Below are positions 24,301 through 36,987 of a stretch of 64,000 nucleotides of DNA, piece after piece. Each line of letters begins with the position of its first letter. The first letter of the stretch is position 1. The notes beneath the pieces are model-generated. The model saw nothing but the letters and a program-made list of their open reading frames with translations, did not search any database and was not told the origin of the DNA. Source of the stretch: Hyaloperonospora brassicae (taxonomy: Eukaryota; Oomycota; Peronosporomycetes; Peronosporales; Peronosporaceae); assembly GCA_947650285.1 (NCBI GenBank), contig CANTFL010001452.1, forward strand, positions 234,098-298,097. Reading direction: 5' to 3'. Both the position numbers and the translations under genes were made by a program.

Positions 24301-24854
24301 CCCTCTTCGTTTTCTGTTGAAAAAGCTACTTGGCGGAGATAGAGGAAAGGCAAGCTTTGCAGACGTCGACCCCGCTCATTCAAAATGACGATACCGGCGA
24401 CCGTCACTTGCAAGAACAGCGACTTGTTTGACGCATCGGCGAATTGCTCAATGCAACGAAAGTAAAGTCGGCGAGCACCCAAGAGGCGGTACAAGAGTAT
24501 CTTCCCTTGCGCTTGTCGACGCAGGCGAGCTAGCAAGGACAGCAGATGGCCTTGAGCAGCGCATGCAAACTTCAACTTGGCCGACCGAAAGCGGGACTTC
24601 TCGAATCGAAGCACGAACTGGTTCTTGGCTTGTGACAGCTCCACGGCTTCAATGTCCGAGATATCCCACTGGTCGGTGCAATGGAACGTCTCTGGGTTGT
24701 ACGTGCTGAGCGTCGAGGGCGTGACGATGAGGATGCGCGGGTATGTCGCCCACCACGCCACTTTGGTGACCAGATATTGTGCGATGACTGCATCCCCTCC
24801 GTTATTGGAGCTATCGGAGACCAGAGACGAATCTTTGGCAGCAGACGTTGCCAT
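21301..24854 (-). CDS. RME-8/DNAJC13-like N-terminal protein fused to a C-terminal cytochrome b5 domain
   Basis: Two exons (24854-23169, 23100-21301) join in phase 0 across a 68-nt intron (GTACGT...AAACAG) to 1161 residues. Residues 25-340 match the N-terminal PH-like modules of RME-8/DNAJC13, the endosomal Hsc70 cofactor: YLVTKVAWWATYPRILIVT, TLSTYNPETFHCTDQW, and later RPYSALVSIVRPDWDPRALV. No DnaJ domain is present, and full RME-8 is about twice as long. Shortly before the end is a Cys cluster (C-x2-C-x2-C-x3-C-x4-C-x2-C). Residues 1096-1155 form a cytochrome b5 fold: WIRVGDSVYDVTDLL, then HPGG with His1115, and a second candidate haem ligand His1139. No transmembrane segment was seen, so a peripheral endosomal protein with a haem module is inferred. 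The two halves share one continuous exon set, so this is not an artefact of adjacent genes unless the intron call is wrong. Confidence 0.78.
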
Positions 24855-27778
24855 TGACTACCGCGGTTTTCGCGATTCCACCCGGTTGAACAAAATATGA
24901 AGTGGACACTGGCTGACGGTTGTGAGCACCTTGACGCGTCCAGTGCGACCAATGCTATCGTTTCATCCGTTCCGGATTCTGGTTTCGCAATTGTTAAACG
25001 GACCAAAGATTGAGCTTTTCGAGCCAACGATAGTGGCAGCTGGTTCGCAAGTCTGTCAGGTGCTTGCTGAAGCCACAGAGGAGTCCACTACAAGAAAGAG
25101 GCGATGTTTCTGTGACTTCAGTAAGGAGTGTAACGCTGGCGTTTTGTTTCTTGGGATGTGGACCAGAAGGGCGTAAACAGTGAGTGCATTGGTTCTTTGC
25201 GGTTACGACCATCTTCTGTAGCTCGTTAGTCTGTACTCGCAGTGATTTTGCAGATGGTCCTTGACCTTTTTTATCAGGTGTTGTTATTTTGTCTGGAAAT
25301 GGTACCCATACCTCTCGGTTGCGATGCCTTACGAAAAGCACCGACCTGCACACGGTGTTGCTCTCGTCCTTCTGTAGGTGGACCTTATACAAGTAGTGAT
25401 TGCTACTGCAAACATGCAAGTAATCGTGTTCATGGAAGGCACGGAGTGACTAGCGCAATGACGAGCGTTGTTGATGGTGATGGTGCCAAAATGTTCAGGG
25501 CAACGAGATCGATATACGGATGATAGCGATGTCTGCACATTGATACTGATCGTGCGCATGTCGTTGTGAGAACGTAACGAACAAGAAGCACGCGAGTGTT
25601 GTGACGTGCTCGACCGTTGGCCGTGTCGCGAGTGCTGAACGCAAGCCCCGATCCGTTCACAACCACAATAAGTCTCGTCAAAGTGCCAACTCGAACAACG
25701 TAATGCTCATAGCGCCTTCTTGGTAAAAAATGTTGTTCATCTTCTGCGCTCGTCGGATTTCGTTCAGGACTTTTTCACATGGGTGCAGCGACATCGGGTG
25801 CGATAGCAGTGCCGTGTGGCATTGCTCGGGATGGATCGAGAGCCTGCGTCTGACGAGAGTCTGCACATGGTGTGTAGAGCAACCAGACTTTTGACGAAGG
25901 AGTGGGTATGTGAGAAGGATGTGGCATTGCAAGCTTTTGCTTGATGCGTTCCGTGCAGTCGTTATCGTCTCGTCTGGTGGCGATGAGCTCACGCACGAGG
26001 CAGGATGTGCTGCGTCGGTTATGGCTGGAGATGATCGGAAACGGCGTCGAAACCGGGAGAATCATAAGCTGTATCTGTAAAGTGTCGTTGTTGTCGTGCC
26101 TGCCATTCCGATACGTTATCGGTCCAGTAGTCTTGTCTTCTGTAGCTTCCAAGGTAGCGTTTGAGTATGGTCAGGCTGTCTAGCTCTGTCCCGCACTATT
26201 ATACATGCAACAGACAGTAGCAACCTACGTACACGCAAGCCCTGCGTCTTGACTCGATCCGATGCAGACCGTTTGTGTCTCTTAGTGAGGGAATAATGCG
26301 CCACAAGACGTGTCCTGTTGGCACGTAGTTGATGGAAGAATGAACACTGACATATGAAGTCCGTTGATCGTGCCGACTCGAGGGTCTGTTCATTTATCTG
26401 GGCAGGTGAGGGTGCAACTGCTTCGTTGCTGTCTATTGCACTGCAGTCAGATGCTCGCAGAAAAAGGGTTTGCTGACCTACTCGGGCCCTTTGACGCGCC
26501 ATGTTGCGTGGAAAACTTGTTCACGACATGTCGATGCCGCGTGCACTTTGTCAGGGAAAGCTTTCGTGCCCACGTGTCTACTTGCTTTGCATGCACCCAC
26601 TTGATCTGCCGGTGGTCTGCTGTTCCGTAATCTGTGTGTTTATCCAAGCGCGTCGTAACCTGTAGTTACCAGTGTGCGTGGAAATGACAGGACAAGCCTT
26701 TGCGAGATCCCGACGTCCCCGGCGAGAAGAAGAGCACCGGACGGGACGGAACACTGACGAGAAGCGACTGCTGCGCGGGCATAACCCAGCGGCACTAGAG
26801 CCAAACGAGGGCTCGAGAATGCGCTGCAGCTTTCTCTGATTGTGCCAAGAGTGCAGGAGGTGCCACACGACGCAACAACTTGCAGAACGGAACCCATAGA
26901 GCAGGGCATCCGATCTTCGTGGACCGACATTGTGCAGCGCACGTTGACTGGGCAATGGAGCACGTGGCACACGGCGGCGAGGGAGCTCTGTGGTCTTGTC
27001 AGACACAATGAGGGACATTCCGGCTGCAGCAGATGATCACAATGCGATCCGCACGACCTCTTTGTAACTTGCTTTGACCCTGGCACAACTTGTGAACGCT
27101 TGAGGTATGCAGTGCGGAACGAACCTGGAGCTTGCAGCAGCCGTCAAGTGAGGGCAGAGGAAAGTCCTCATGCAGGTGCATTCAAGCATGGTTCTAACCA
27201 TGCAATTACGCAATTTGTTTGGGCTGCAAGGTGAAAGTGAGTGGATGAAGCTGCGAGGAGTCTACATACAATGAGCAGGCGTGTCAGTACTGATTGATGC
27301 TTGTTTTTGCACTTCTACGGCACCATCTCGTCTTTTCGGCGCACCAGATGCGCCACGTGCGGAATATCTGCTTGTCTAGCGCTTCCGAAAACTCACGGTA
27401 AGTCCTGCGCACATCAACACAATCGTCTGCAACTTCTTGTTATTGGCATCGAATACATAACCATAGCGTTGTTCAGTTTGTACGATTTCTCACGACAACT
27501 GACTTGCTCCGCCCTACCGTTTCCGCGCTCTATGTTCGCGCCCCTTCCTCTATCGCGCCTAGCGCTCAATTTGCTGTCTCGCTGCATGCCTTACACAACC
27601 GCTCCAATTGCGAGTCCACATCGATCCAGCACTGGCTGATGTTTGCGCCAACTTCGTTGCCAGCAGCACTCAGGGCTACGTTTAGCTGCTGGAGGATATC
27701 ATGCACCTACACACACACGGCAAAGGCTGTCAGCGTTTGCCATCATGAAATGGAAGCCCACGCTTGACATCGATACAA
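24855..27778. other. About 2.9 kb without a convincing gene
   Basis: The best coding candidate is on the minus strand at 25678-25870 and ends with IRRAQKMNNIFYQEGAMSIT before a stop, but I recognise no family and could not attach upstream exons in phase. A plus-strand ORF at 26364-26630 is Cys-rich without a known pattern. The rest shows only short, overlapping ORFs. Confidence 0.4.
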
Positions 27779-29366
27779 TCAGCTTACGTATCCCAAGTGG
27801 CGGAGCAAGTCTTGAGTTACGAGCGTTGTGTCGCTCGTTGCAGGGTGTTCACGCTGTGATAGTATCTCGATGGCTTTGGCATACAAGAGCTCTCGAAACT
27901 CAACGTAGTTCATTCCTGTGTTGGCAAGCATGACTACTTGGCACTGGTCGACAAAGTCGCTGCCAACAAGCCCCACATCTTTCAGATTATCCAGCTCGTG
28001 CTCGACCGCAGCGTACTCACGCCTCAAGAACCCCCAGACTTCTCGGATGTTGTATCCGTTGAACCAATTATGGTTGATGGAAATCGTATCCTTCACATTC
28101 TTCACTTGATGGTACCATCCACTGGGGACAAAAATGGCATCACCCGCTTCTTGGACAACATACATAAGCTTCGCTTCGTGGAACAGAGGATACTTCGTCT
28201 CGTCGATGACCTCAGCCGTCACATCAGGAACGACAAAACGACCAAAACGGTCCTTTAGCTTTTCTTCCTGCTCCATGATAACAGCATTAGACACTGTCAA
28301 ACCGGCAAACGATTTGCGATAGCACCAACAGCACATACATCGTCTGGCGGGTAAAAGATCCATTCTTTGCGGCCGCAGATATTCACCGACCAGCTGTAAT
28401 GAAGGCTATCAGTGGCAAACAAATGCATTGCCAGCAATGACATGGACACACACGGTACGGTACCTATACGAGCGAAAGACGTCATGATGGAGCGGCGTCC
28501 AGCTTCCAGCAGGACCTGAGCGCAATGCGTGTCAGTTACAACATCAGCGAGTAACGCAGGATACAGCTTACCCAAATATACGAACCGGTAATCACTCTCA
28601 CTCTTCTCTTTGTGATCCCACCACCTAAGTGATACAGTCGCGACCGCTATCGTTAGTTTGCTGCTCTCCTGAACTTCCAAGACGATGTCACCATCCCAGT
28701 CATGCTACCAGTTCAGCCAGTCGTCTTTGAAAAACGGCGGTGTGCTGCAGCGTACATCAACGATCATTCGTTAGCAAAAAGTCGACACAGTCCTGGCTAC
28801 GTACTCCAACGATCTTCTGTCGTACTCGTAGACGTCGTGACCAAAGGCGTGCACGAAGTGCCAGTCCTTCAGATAGTTTTTGCCTGCTGTTTTGCTCTCA
28901 ATAAGATCCAGGTACTCATCTGTACTAATGTCAGTCTTGTTTGCTGTATCAACCGATCAATACCACAGCCTCAGCCTCACCAAGTTGCATCTCCCATCGG
29001 TCTTGTGCTCCGTCCTCCGCCACGTCACCACCTGTTACCTAAGCCCCACAACAAAACACACGATAACTCGACTGTTCAATAGCAATAGAAAATAGTCATT
29101 TTGCTCGACACATAGTTTGTCCATTCTATGTGGACGAAAGAATGATCGCCTACCGGTACTAAAGCGCTTCCGTAGCACTCGCGCAGGTACTGAAAATTCA
29201 TATGAGAACCGGCTCGCCACTGCTCTGTCTTTGGAAACCACTCGGCCGTCACGTTGCGGAGGAGCACGGGACGATTGAGCGCCATATACCGAGTGCAAAA
29301 GTCGCTGTACTGCAGTGTCGTTGCATCCTCCGTGTCGATTGTATCCATTTGATGACGTGCGTTCAT
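27779..29366 (-). CDS. JMJD4: JMJD4, JmjC-domain 2-oxoglutarate oxygenase
   Basis: JMJD4 hydroxylates a lysine of the translation termination factor eRF1. Seven exons (29366-29112, 28935-28805, 28744-28709, 28624-28572, 28515-28464, 28393-28339, 28267-27779) join with consistent phases to 356 residues. Exon 3 is only 36 nt. Seen in order: LNRPVLLRNVTAEWFP near the N-terminus, YLKDWHF, then DYRFVYLG. Next come the iron-binding HHD (an H-x-D triad part) in TPLHHDVFRSY, SWSVNICGRKEW, VPSGWYHQV and SINHNWFNGYN with the distal His. All are JMJD4 hallmarks. The exon 1/2 junction (GTGTCG...AAACAAG) is the weakest. A second ATG at 29348 is an alternative start. It is divergent from the Slo channel gene. 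Confidence 0.9.
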
Positions 29367-29962
<596 letters not shown>

Positions 29963-32900
29963 ATGGAGCAGCAGTCACTGCTGGCGTCTGCCTCGGGATA
30001 CGGCAGCGTCCCGGAGGTCCGTACCATACAAACTAACAAACCCTTATCCTCATTGCCAGTCAGCAGCGACTCACGTGCGCATGTCTCTTGTCCTCGTAGT
30101 CCGTCCCGCACCGAGCGAAAGCTGCGTCGCACTTGAACACGCGTGAGATCTTTGGGAATGCCCGCGACATTGAGCGCTTGAGTCGGTCCGTGACTCAATT
30201 GCTCTATGGAATCCGAAAATCAATTCGGACGTGTGTGTGTGTGCGATTCGATTACTGGAGATGTACTGACGTGTGTGCGTGTGTACGTACGGAACACAGG
30301 CACTTGGACAATGGGAACCTCGGTGCTGCTATTGACAGCTTCATGGCGCTCGTCTCGGTCGTCTTTGCTGGCACATACGTTGCCAATACGTACATTCCGT
30401 ACAACAGTGTACGTGGTTTAGCACAAGAAGGTCGCACTTGTGTCAAAGAAAGCTGCTGATGTCCGACTTGTCGCTGTGGCTATAGATGCCCCATTCGATT
30501 TGGGTCGTCGAGTTGACCTGCGCGTCACTGTTCACGGCTGACTTTGTCTTTCGGGGTATCTACCTTGCCGCAAGTCGACGCCGAGAGTATCTGCTGTCGC
30601 TCACCACACTTGTCTACCTCGTCAACATTTTGCCGGTGCTTCCAGCCTCCTTTTTCATCCGCTACCAGTTGCGTGCTGCTCAAATGTCTTGTTCTCTGCT
30701 TGGTCCAGTGAATGATGACTCACATTCTTGTTATGTTTGTTGCTGCTCAGCACGTTTTGGTACGGCGAGTCATGGTGGCGCTTTGTCTACCCCTTGCGCT
30801 TTGCCATGTGCTACTTCACCGGCAAAGCAGTGCTAAGCCGCTGTCACGCGGTCTTGACTCCGGTGCGTCAGTTCGCATTCTTGTGCTATCTGCAGATTAC
30901 CTGCATTCTGTTGGGTGCTGCGGGCATCATTCAGATTGCCGAGACCATGGATGGCAGGCTCTCCGTGAAGAACCTCGGCGAGTGGACCTTCTTCAACTCC
31001 TTCTTCAACTCCGTCATGACATTCGTGACAATCGACAAACCACCGTCAGACAATAACTTGTCCAAGGTATTTGTGGGCGTGCTCGTCTGCGTCTTCATCC
31101 TCGTCATCCCGTACCAGATCTCGAACGTGATGGACTTGAGCAACTCCGTGTCAGCATACGAGGAAGCTAGCTACAAGCCTTCGTCAAACAGCCGGCATGT
31201 CGTGCTTTGTGGCGATCTCACTGCTTCACGCATCTGTCACTTCTTCCATGAGATCTTCCACAACGACCACAATTTCGCTGGCATTCACACGGTTGTGCTA
31301 AGTGAGGACCCTCCAGCCACGTCGCTGAAAGCACTGCTGCTGGACCCGTTCTTCGCGAAGCGTGTGTGGTTTCTCCAGGGATCGCTGCTTGATATTGACG
31401 ACGCAAAGCGTGCGGCTTGTGACTCTGCAGACGCCATTTTCATCTTGTCAAACCGCGTGGGTGACGAACAAGTTTCCGTCAGTGATCACCGCACTTTGAT
31501 GCGGGTGCTTGCAGCCAAACGCCAGGCCCCGAACGTGCACATTTTTGCACAGCTTCATCGATCCGTTCACTGTCAGCTCGTGCGTGACATGGGCGTGCAG
31601 AACGTGCTATGCCTCTCGGAGGTCGTGATGTCTCTACTTGGTCAAAACTGTATTTGCCCTGGCTTTTCGACCTTCATGTACAGCCTCACGTCGACCTCGA
31701 GTTTTGACAGCGACAGCAAGGATGGTACGCGAAGTGATGACAAGCGTGCGAACCGTTCTATAGCCATCAACAACGGCGAAGGCTCTTGGATGGATAGGTA
31801 CTTGCTCGGAGCGAGCCATGAGGTGTATGTGGTGGAACTGCCGCCGGCATCCGTGATTGCAGGCAAGACGTTTTCCGAATTGGCTTCTCTCGCTTACTCG
31901 TATTGCAAGGGGATCATTGTTTTTGCGGTTGCAGGAGACCACAAGGGCAAAGTGGTGCTGAATCCTGGCGACTCATACACGTGCGTGGGTGGCGAGACGG
32001 CGTACGTGATTGCTCAAACCCAAGCCGATGCCAGCGCGCTAACAGACCTGTCGCCGAACGTGTCGATGCCGCTGGCGTGGCGAGAAATGCAAGTTTCGTC
32101 TTCTTCGTCATTCGCACGTAGCAAAACTGGCGCTAGTGAGGACAATGATGCAGACGATTTTCCTAAACGGCACGAAGCGCGCTTTGTGCACTGGCATGCC
32201 AAGGACCGCGAACATCTCGAGCCTGAGGACGAGACTGAAGAAGAAGAAGAAGCAAAGGTCGAGAAGCCTTCTCTTGCCTCGAAGCGCGCTAAAGATGCTG
32301 CTGTCAATGACGTGAAAGAGCTTGGGCGGCTAGAAGTGGCGCCTATCGTGATATGTATGATCACGGCGTCAGCTTTTGTCAATGACCTGGAGCATCTCCT
32401 TGGGCCTCTTCGCACTCGTTCTTTGAAACAGTATCGTCCCATCGTCATCCTGACCGCAGAGCTCCCTGCTGACGATATCTACGATGGTTTCAGCCACTTC
32501 TCTGATGTCCATTTCGTCGTGGGCGATCCGTACCGTCACAACACCTTGTACCGAGCAGGCGTGTTGGATGCGCATCGCATTTTGATCTTGAGCACCTCCA
32601 CGTCCACGTCTGACAACGGTTCTGAATTGCTTCAGGATGCGGTACGACCCTTGCAGCGTTATAGCCTCTGACTACTACTGCCCCGATACTGATCACTGTC
32701 GTCTTGTGTGTGTGTGTGTGTCTAGGAATCTATCGCGTTCCACAAGTTTATCACGAGTTTCATCGGCGTGAAGAAGGCACCGCGCGTTATCACAGAGGTG
32801 GGGAACCGTGCCAGTGTGCATTTCATCGCGCAGAACTTGTTGGCAAACGGCTGGTTTCCCGGTCCAGACGGTGCGAATGAGCTCACGGTTTTCTCCTCGT

Positions 32901-33400
32901 CGGAGACGTTCTCGCGCAATTTTTTCCTCTCACCGGCATTTACGTCTGGACTGACCTACAGCACGTCACTGTGCGACAGTCTGCTGATCAACCAGTTTTT
33001 CAACCGGCAGATCAAAAAGATCTTGGGGGAGTTCATGTTCACATCCCGAGCGAGCGATGTCTGGGCTGCTTTGCGTGGTGACGGGTCGAAGTCGGAGACC
33101 CAGCGCAGCTCTCTTTTCGCTGTGGAAGTGCCGCTCGACTTTGTTGGCCGCTCGTTTGAGTTTGTGTTTCACTATCTGCTGTCATCGGATGATATTCTGG
33201 TCATTGGACTCTATCGCTGCCACGCGTACATGAGCGCAGGCAGCGACAGGGAATCCAAGGCGCGAGTTGAAGTACCCGAAAAGGACCGCAGTGTGCCTTT
33301 CGGCTATGTGTACGTGAACCCACAGCCCTTTGAAGTGATCTCGGGCAACGATCTGCTATATGTTCTATCAGACAAGCAACCCTGCTGGGTCGACCGTTAA
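29963..33400 (+). CDS. Slo/BK-type channel protein with two RCK domains and an atypical filter
   Basis: Slo channels are tetrameric cation channels gated by cytosolic RCK rings. Exons 29963-30016, 30100-30230, 30300-30408, 30486-30685, 30751-32641 and 32726-33400 join in phase to 1019 residues. Hydrophobic segments lie in residues 65-280. The first RCK domain starts near residue 313 (HVVLCGDLTASRI) and the second near 695 (PIVICMITASAF), with an acidic linker between. After the pore-helix-like WTFFNSFFNSVMTF (about residues 240-253), the usual TVGYGD is absent: the sequence reads VTIDKPPSDNNL. The channel may thus be non-selective, non-conducting or selective by another geometry. The donor of intron 4 (AT|GTCTTG) is weak. 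Intron 1 has a good branch site (AACTAAC). Confidence 0.85.
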
Positions 33401-34868
33401 GGTGCGGAAGGGAATGTGGTCTAGAGCTCAAGGATTCCCGCAAGATGCATCGAAGGGATCTCGTTGTAAATGTTCTGTACACATTACAGGACATTTCCAG
33501 CGTGGACGTTTGCGACTAACACAGCGTTGGACTGAAGCTGTTGGACCATGTGAAAGTGCGATCGTGTCGACCACAAGAGACCACATACATGTAAAATCGA
33601 TCGGATCGTGTTGAGTATGTCCTTCCAAGTGGCAGATCCACTCAAACGCGTCTGCTGTGAATGGTTCACTTGATGCGGTAACTTCTGCGTTGTGTCGCCC
33701 TGGTCGGCTTTTTCGGTTCTTGATTCGTGTATGGTGGAGTCAATGTCTTTGCTTGTTGGTCAAGGCCTTTCTAGGACGCAATGGTGTGCGCGCCTATCCT
33801 GTCTAGGTACAACCCACTGAGGTGCTGAATATTGGACCCGTTAACGAAGCAACCGAAGATGTTCATGATGACAAGCTGCATGTGAGTAATGGTACTTCCC
33901 CTATACATCGAGTGATCTCGCGTGCTGCAGAAGATCGAGTGCGAACGCTCGACAACTGTGGTCAGTATGCAATGCGTCACGACGTAGCAAAGCTCCTTCG
34001 TCTCTCCAGCGCTTCTTCGGCGCTATCAAGCAGCAGCTTCGACCAATTGATGACTCAATGTGTTGACGCGAATCACGCAGTGTCGGGGACTGTTCACGTT
34101 ATCACGAAACAATTCGACTGTTGACGACCGCTCATACCAAGCGAAGCGGTGCTGGACCTCTTCGGTTGTCGGCGCTTCTTACATTGTGCCGCTGATGTAC
34201 ACGTCGCCCTGTCATTCATTGTCGACACAAAATCTCGCGTCGAACCCTCTCACTCGAAGATGACCCTCCATCGGTATGAGGATTCTTCGAAACTATCCCG
34301 TAGATCTTCTCATCGGCAAAGGCAGATCGACAACGTACTGGCCGCCTGTGCTGCAACGACAGCACTACCAACAGCGCTAGAGCGGGACGTTGGAAGTGGC
34401 TTCAGCAGCCAGCAAGTCTGCTGTGGGTGGTGCTCAATTGATGGACGACCGCTATTTATACCGCTCTGCACTGCAACGTCTCGTCGTTTGGCACCTCACG
34501 TTGTCTCATCTGTATGTGGATACATGTCGTCGAATGATGCAGACGCACTGCTGTGTGTAGCAGTCCGCTCTTTATTGACTATGTAGTCGTGAGGTAATAC
34601 ACGAATATGCGACGGCCTCTATCCTAGCGAAACCGCGCGCAGCAGTCGAGCACGTCTGCGCTTCCTGTTGGCTACTGCCGCTACTACTGCTGCTACTGAC
34701 CACCACGTCCTTTCCTGTCTTTCTCACTCTTGTCCTCTTCAACTTTCTCACTGCTTGGACAACACCACCGTCTGTCGATGCTGCGTCGTAGGTCAAAGGC
34801 CTTTGTGGTTCATCAGACTTTGACACCACGTCATCAGCTCGAGCTCCGACTCGTAGGACATCCGTCGT
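33401..34868. other. Intergenic, convergent; nothing recognised
   Basis: About 1.5 kb between the Slo channel and MYND gene 3' ends. Plus-strand ORFs at 33822-34124 and 34149-34586 and a minus ORF at 34572-34829 have no recognisable domain. They may include untranslated regions of the two convergent genes. Confidence 0.45.
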
Positions 34869-35551
34869 CTAGACCATGGGCGGCTTGCATCTGTCCTTGT
34901 GCGAAGACTTCCACCCTTGTTTCTGGCAATCAATGCCACAGTATCGTACAGTCTTGCAGCGCGAGCACACGAGCGTGGACGGCTCCTTGCACACGCGACA
35001 GCGCAAAGACGCCTCGCACCTCTCACGCATCGCCTTCTCAAAGCTGTGAAACACAAAACAGCAGCGTTACTGCACCGAACCAACAGCTCAACAGAGAGAC
35101 GGACACTCACACACCACACTACTCATCTCTACAAGACAAGAGAAGAGAGACGAGAAGGGAACAGAGGGAGGAGAAGAGGAAGAAGCACATACCCGAGTTT
35201 CTGCAGGTCTCGCCACGTCTCGAGCGGTTCAGCGCTAGACTGCGTATGGTACATGTCTTTGAAGCCCTTGAGCGTCAGCCCCTTGTTCTCGTCGCATTGG
35301 AAGTACGTCTGGATCTCCTTGATCTCGTCGTCCGAGAACGCCCGACCGTTGTTGCACTTCCGGCTAAAGTCCCGCAGCTTGTCGAGCGTCAGACTTCGGT
35401 CCGTCGGCTTCTCGAGGAACGAGATAAAGAGCTGCGTGAGCACCGCCTCAAAGTCGCGCGTCAGCGAGCCGTCTTTGCCAATGAGCATCGCGCGCGCGTC
35501 GTTCTCCGACATGTTCAAGTGCAAAAGCTGTTTGCTCTTGCGAGGGGCCAT
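34869..35551 (-). CDS. Small EF-hand-like + MYND zinc-finger protein
   Basis: Two exons, 35551-35193 and 35043-34869, are joined in phase 2 across a 149-nt intron (GTATGT...TTCACAG) to 177 residues. Residues 10-110 have an EF-hand-like helical layout. One loop (DENKGLTLKGF) keeps part of the calcium-ligand pattern; the other loops are degenerate. The C-terminus is a complete MYND finger (C-x2-C-x7-C-x2-C-x4-Y-C-x3-C, then H-x3-C). MYND fingers bind proline-rich peptides and occur in SMYD methyltransferases, but no SET domain is present. In-frame upstream residues to 35743 are low quality, and MAPRKSK at 35551 is the natural start. The function is unknown; a calcium-sensitive adaptor is possible. 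Confidence 0.82.
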
Positions 35552-36987
<1,436 letters not shown>

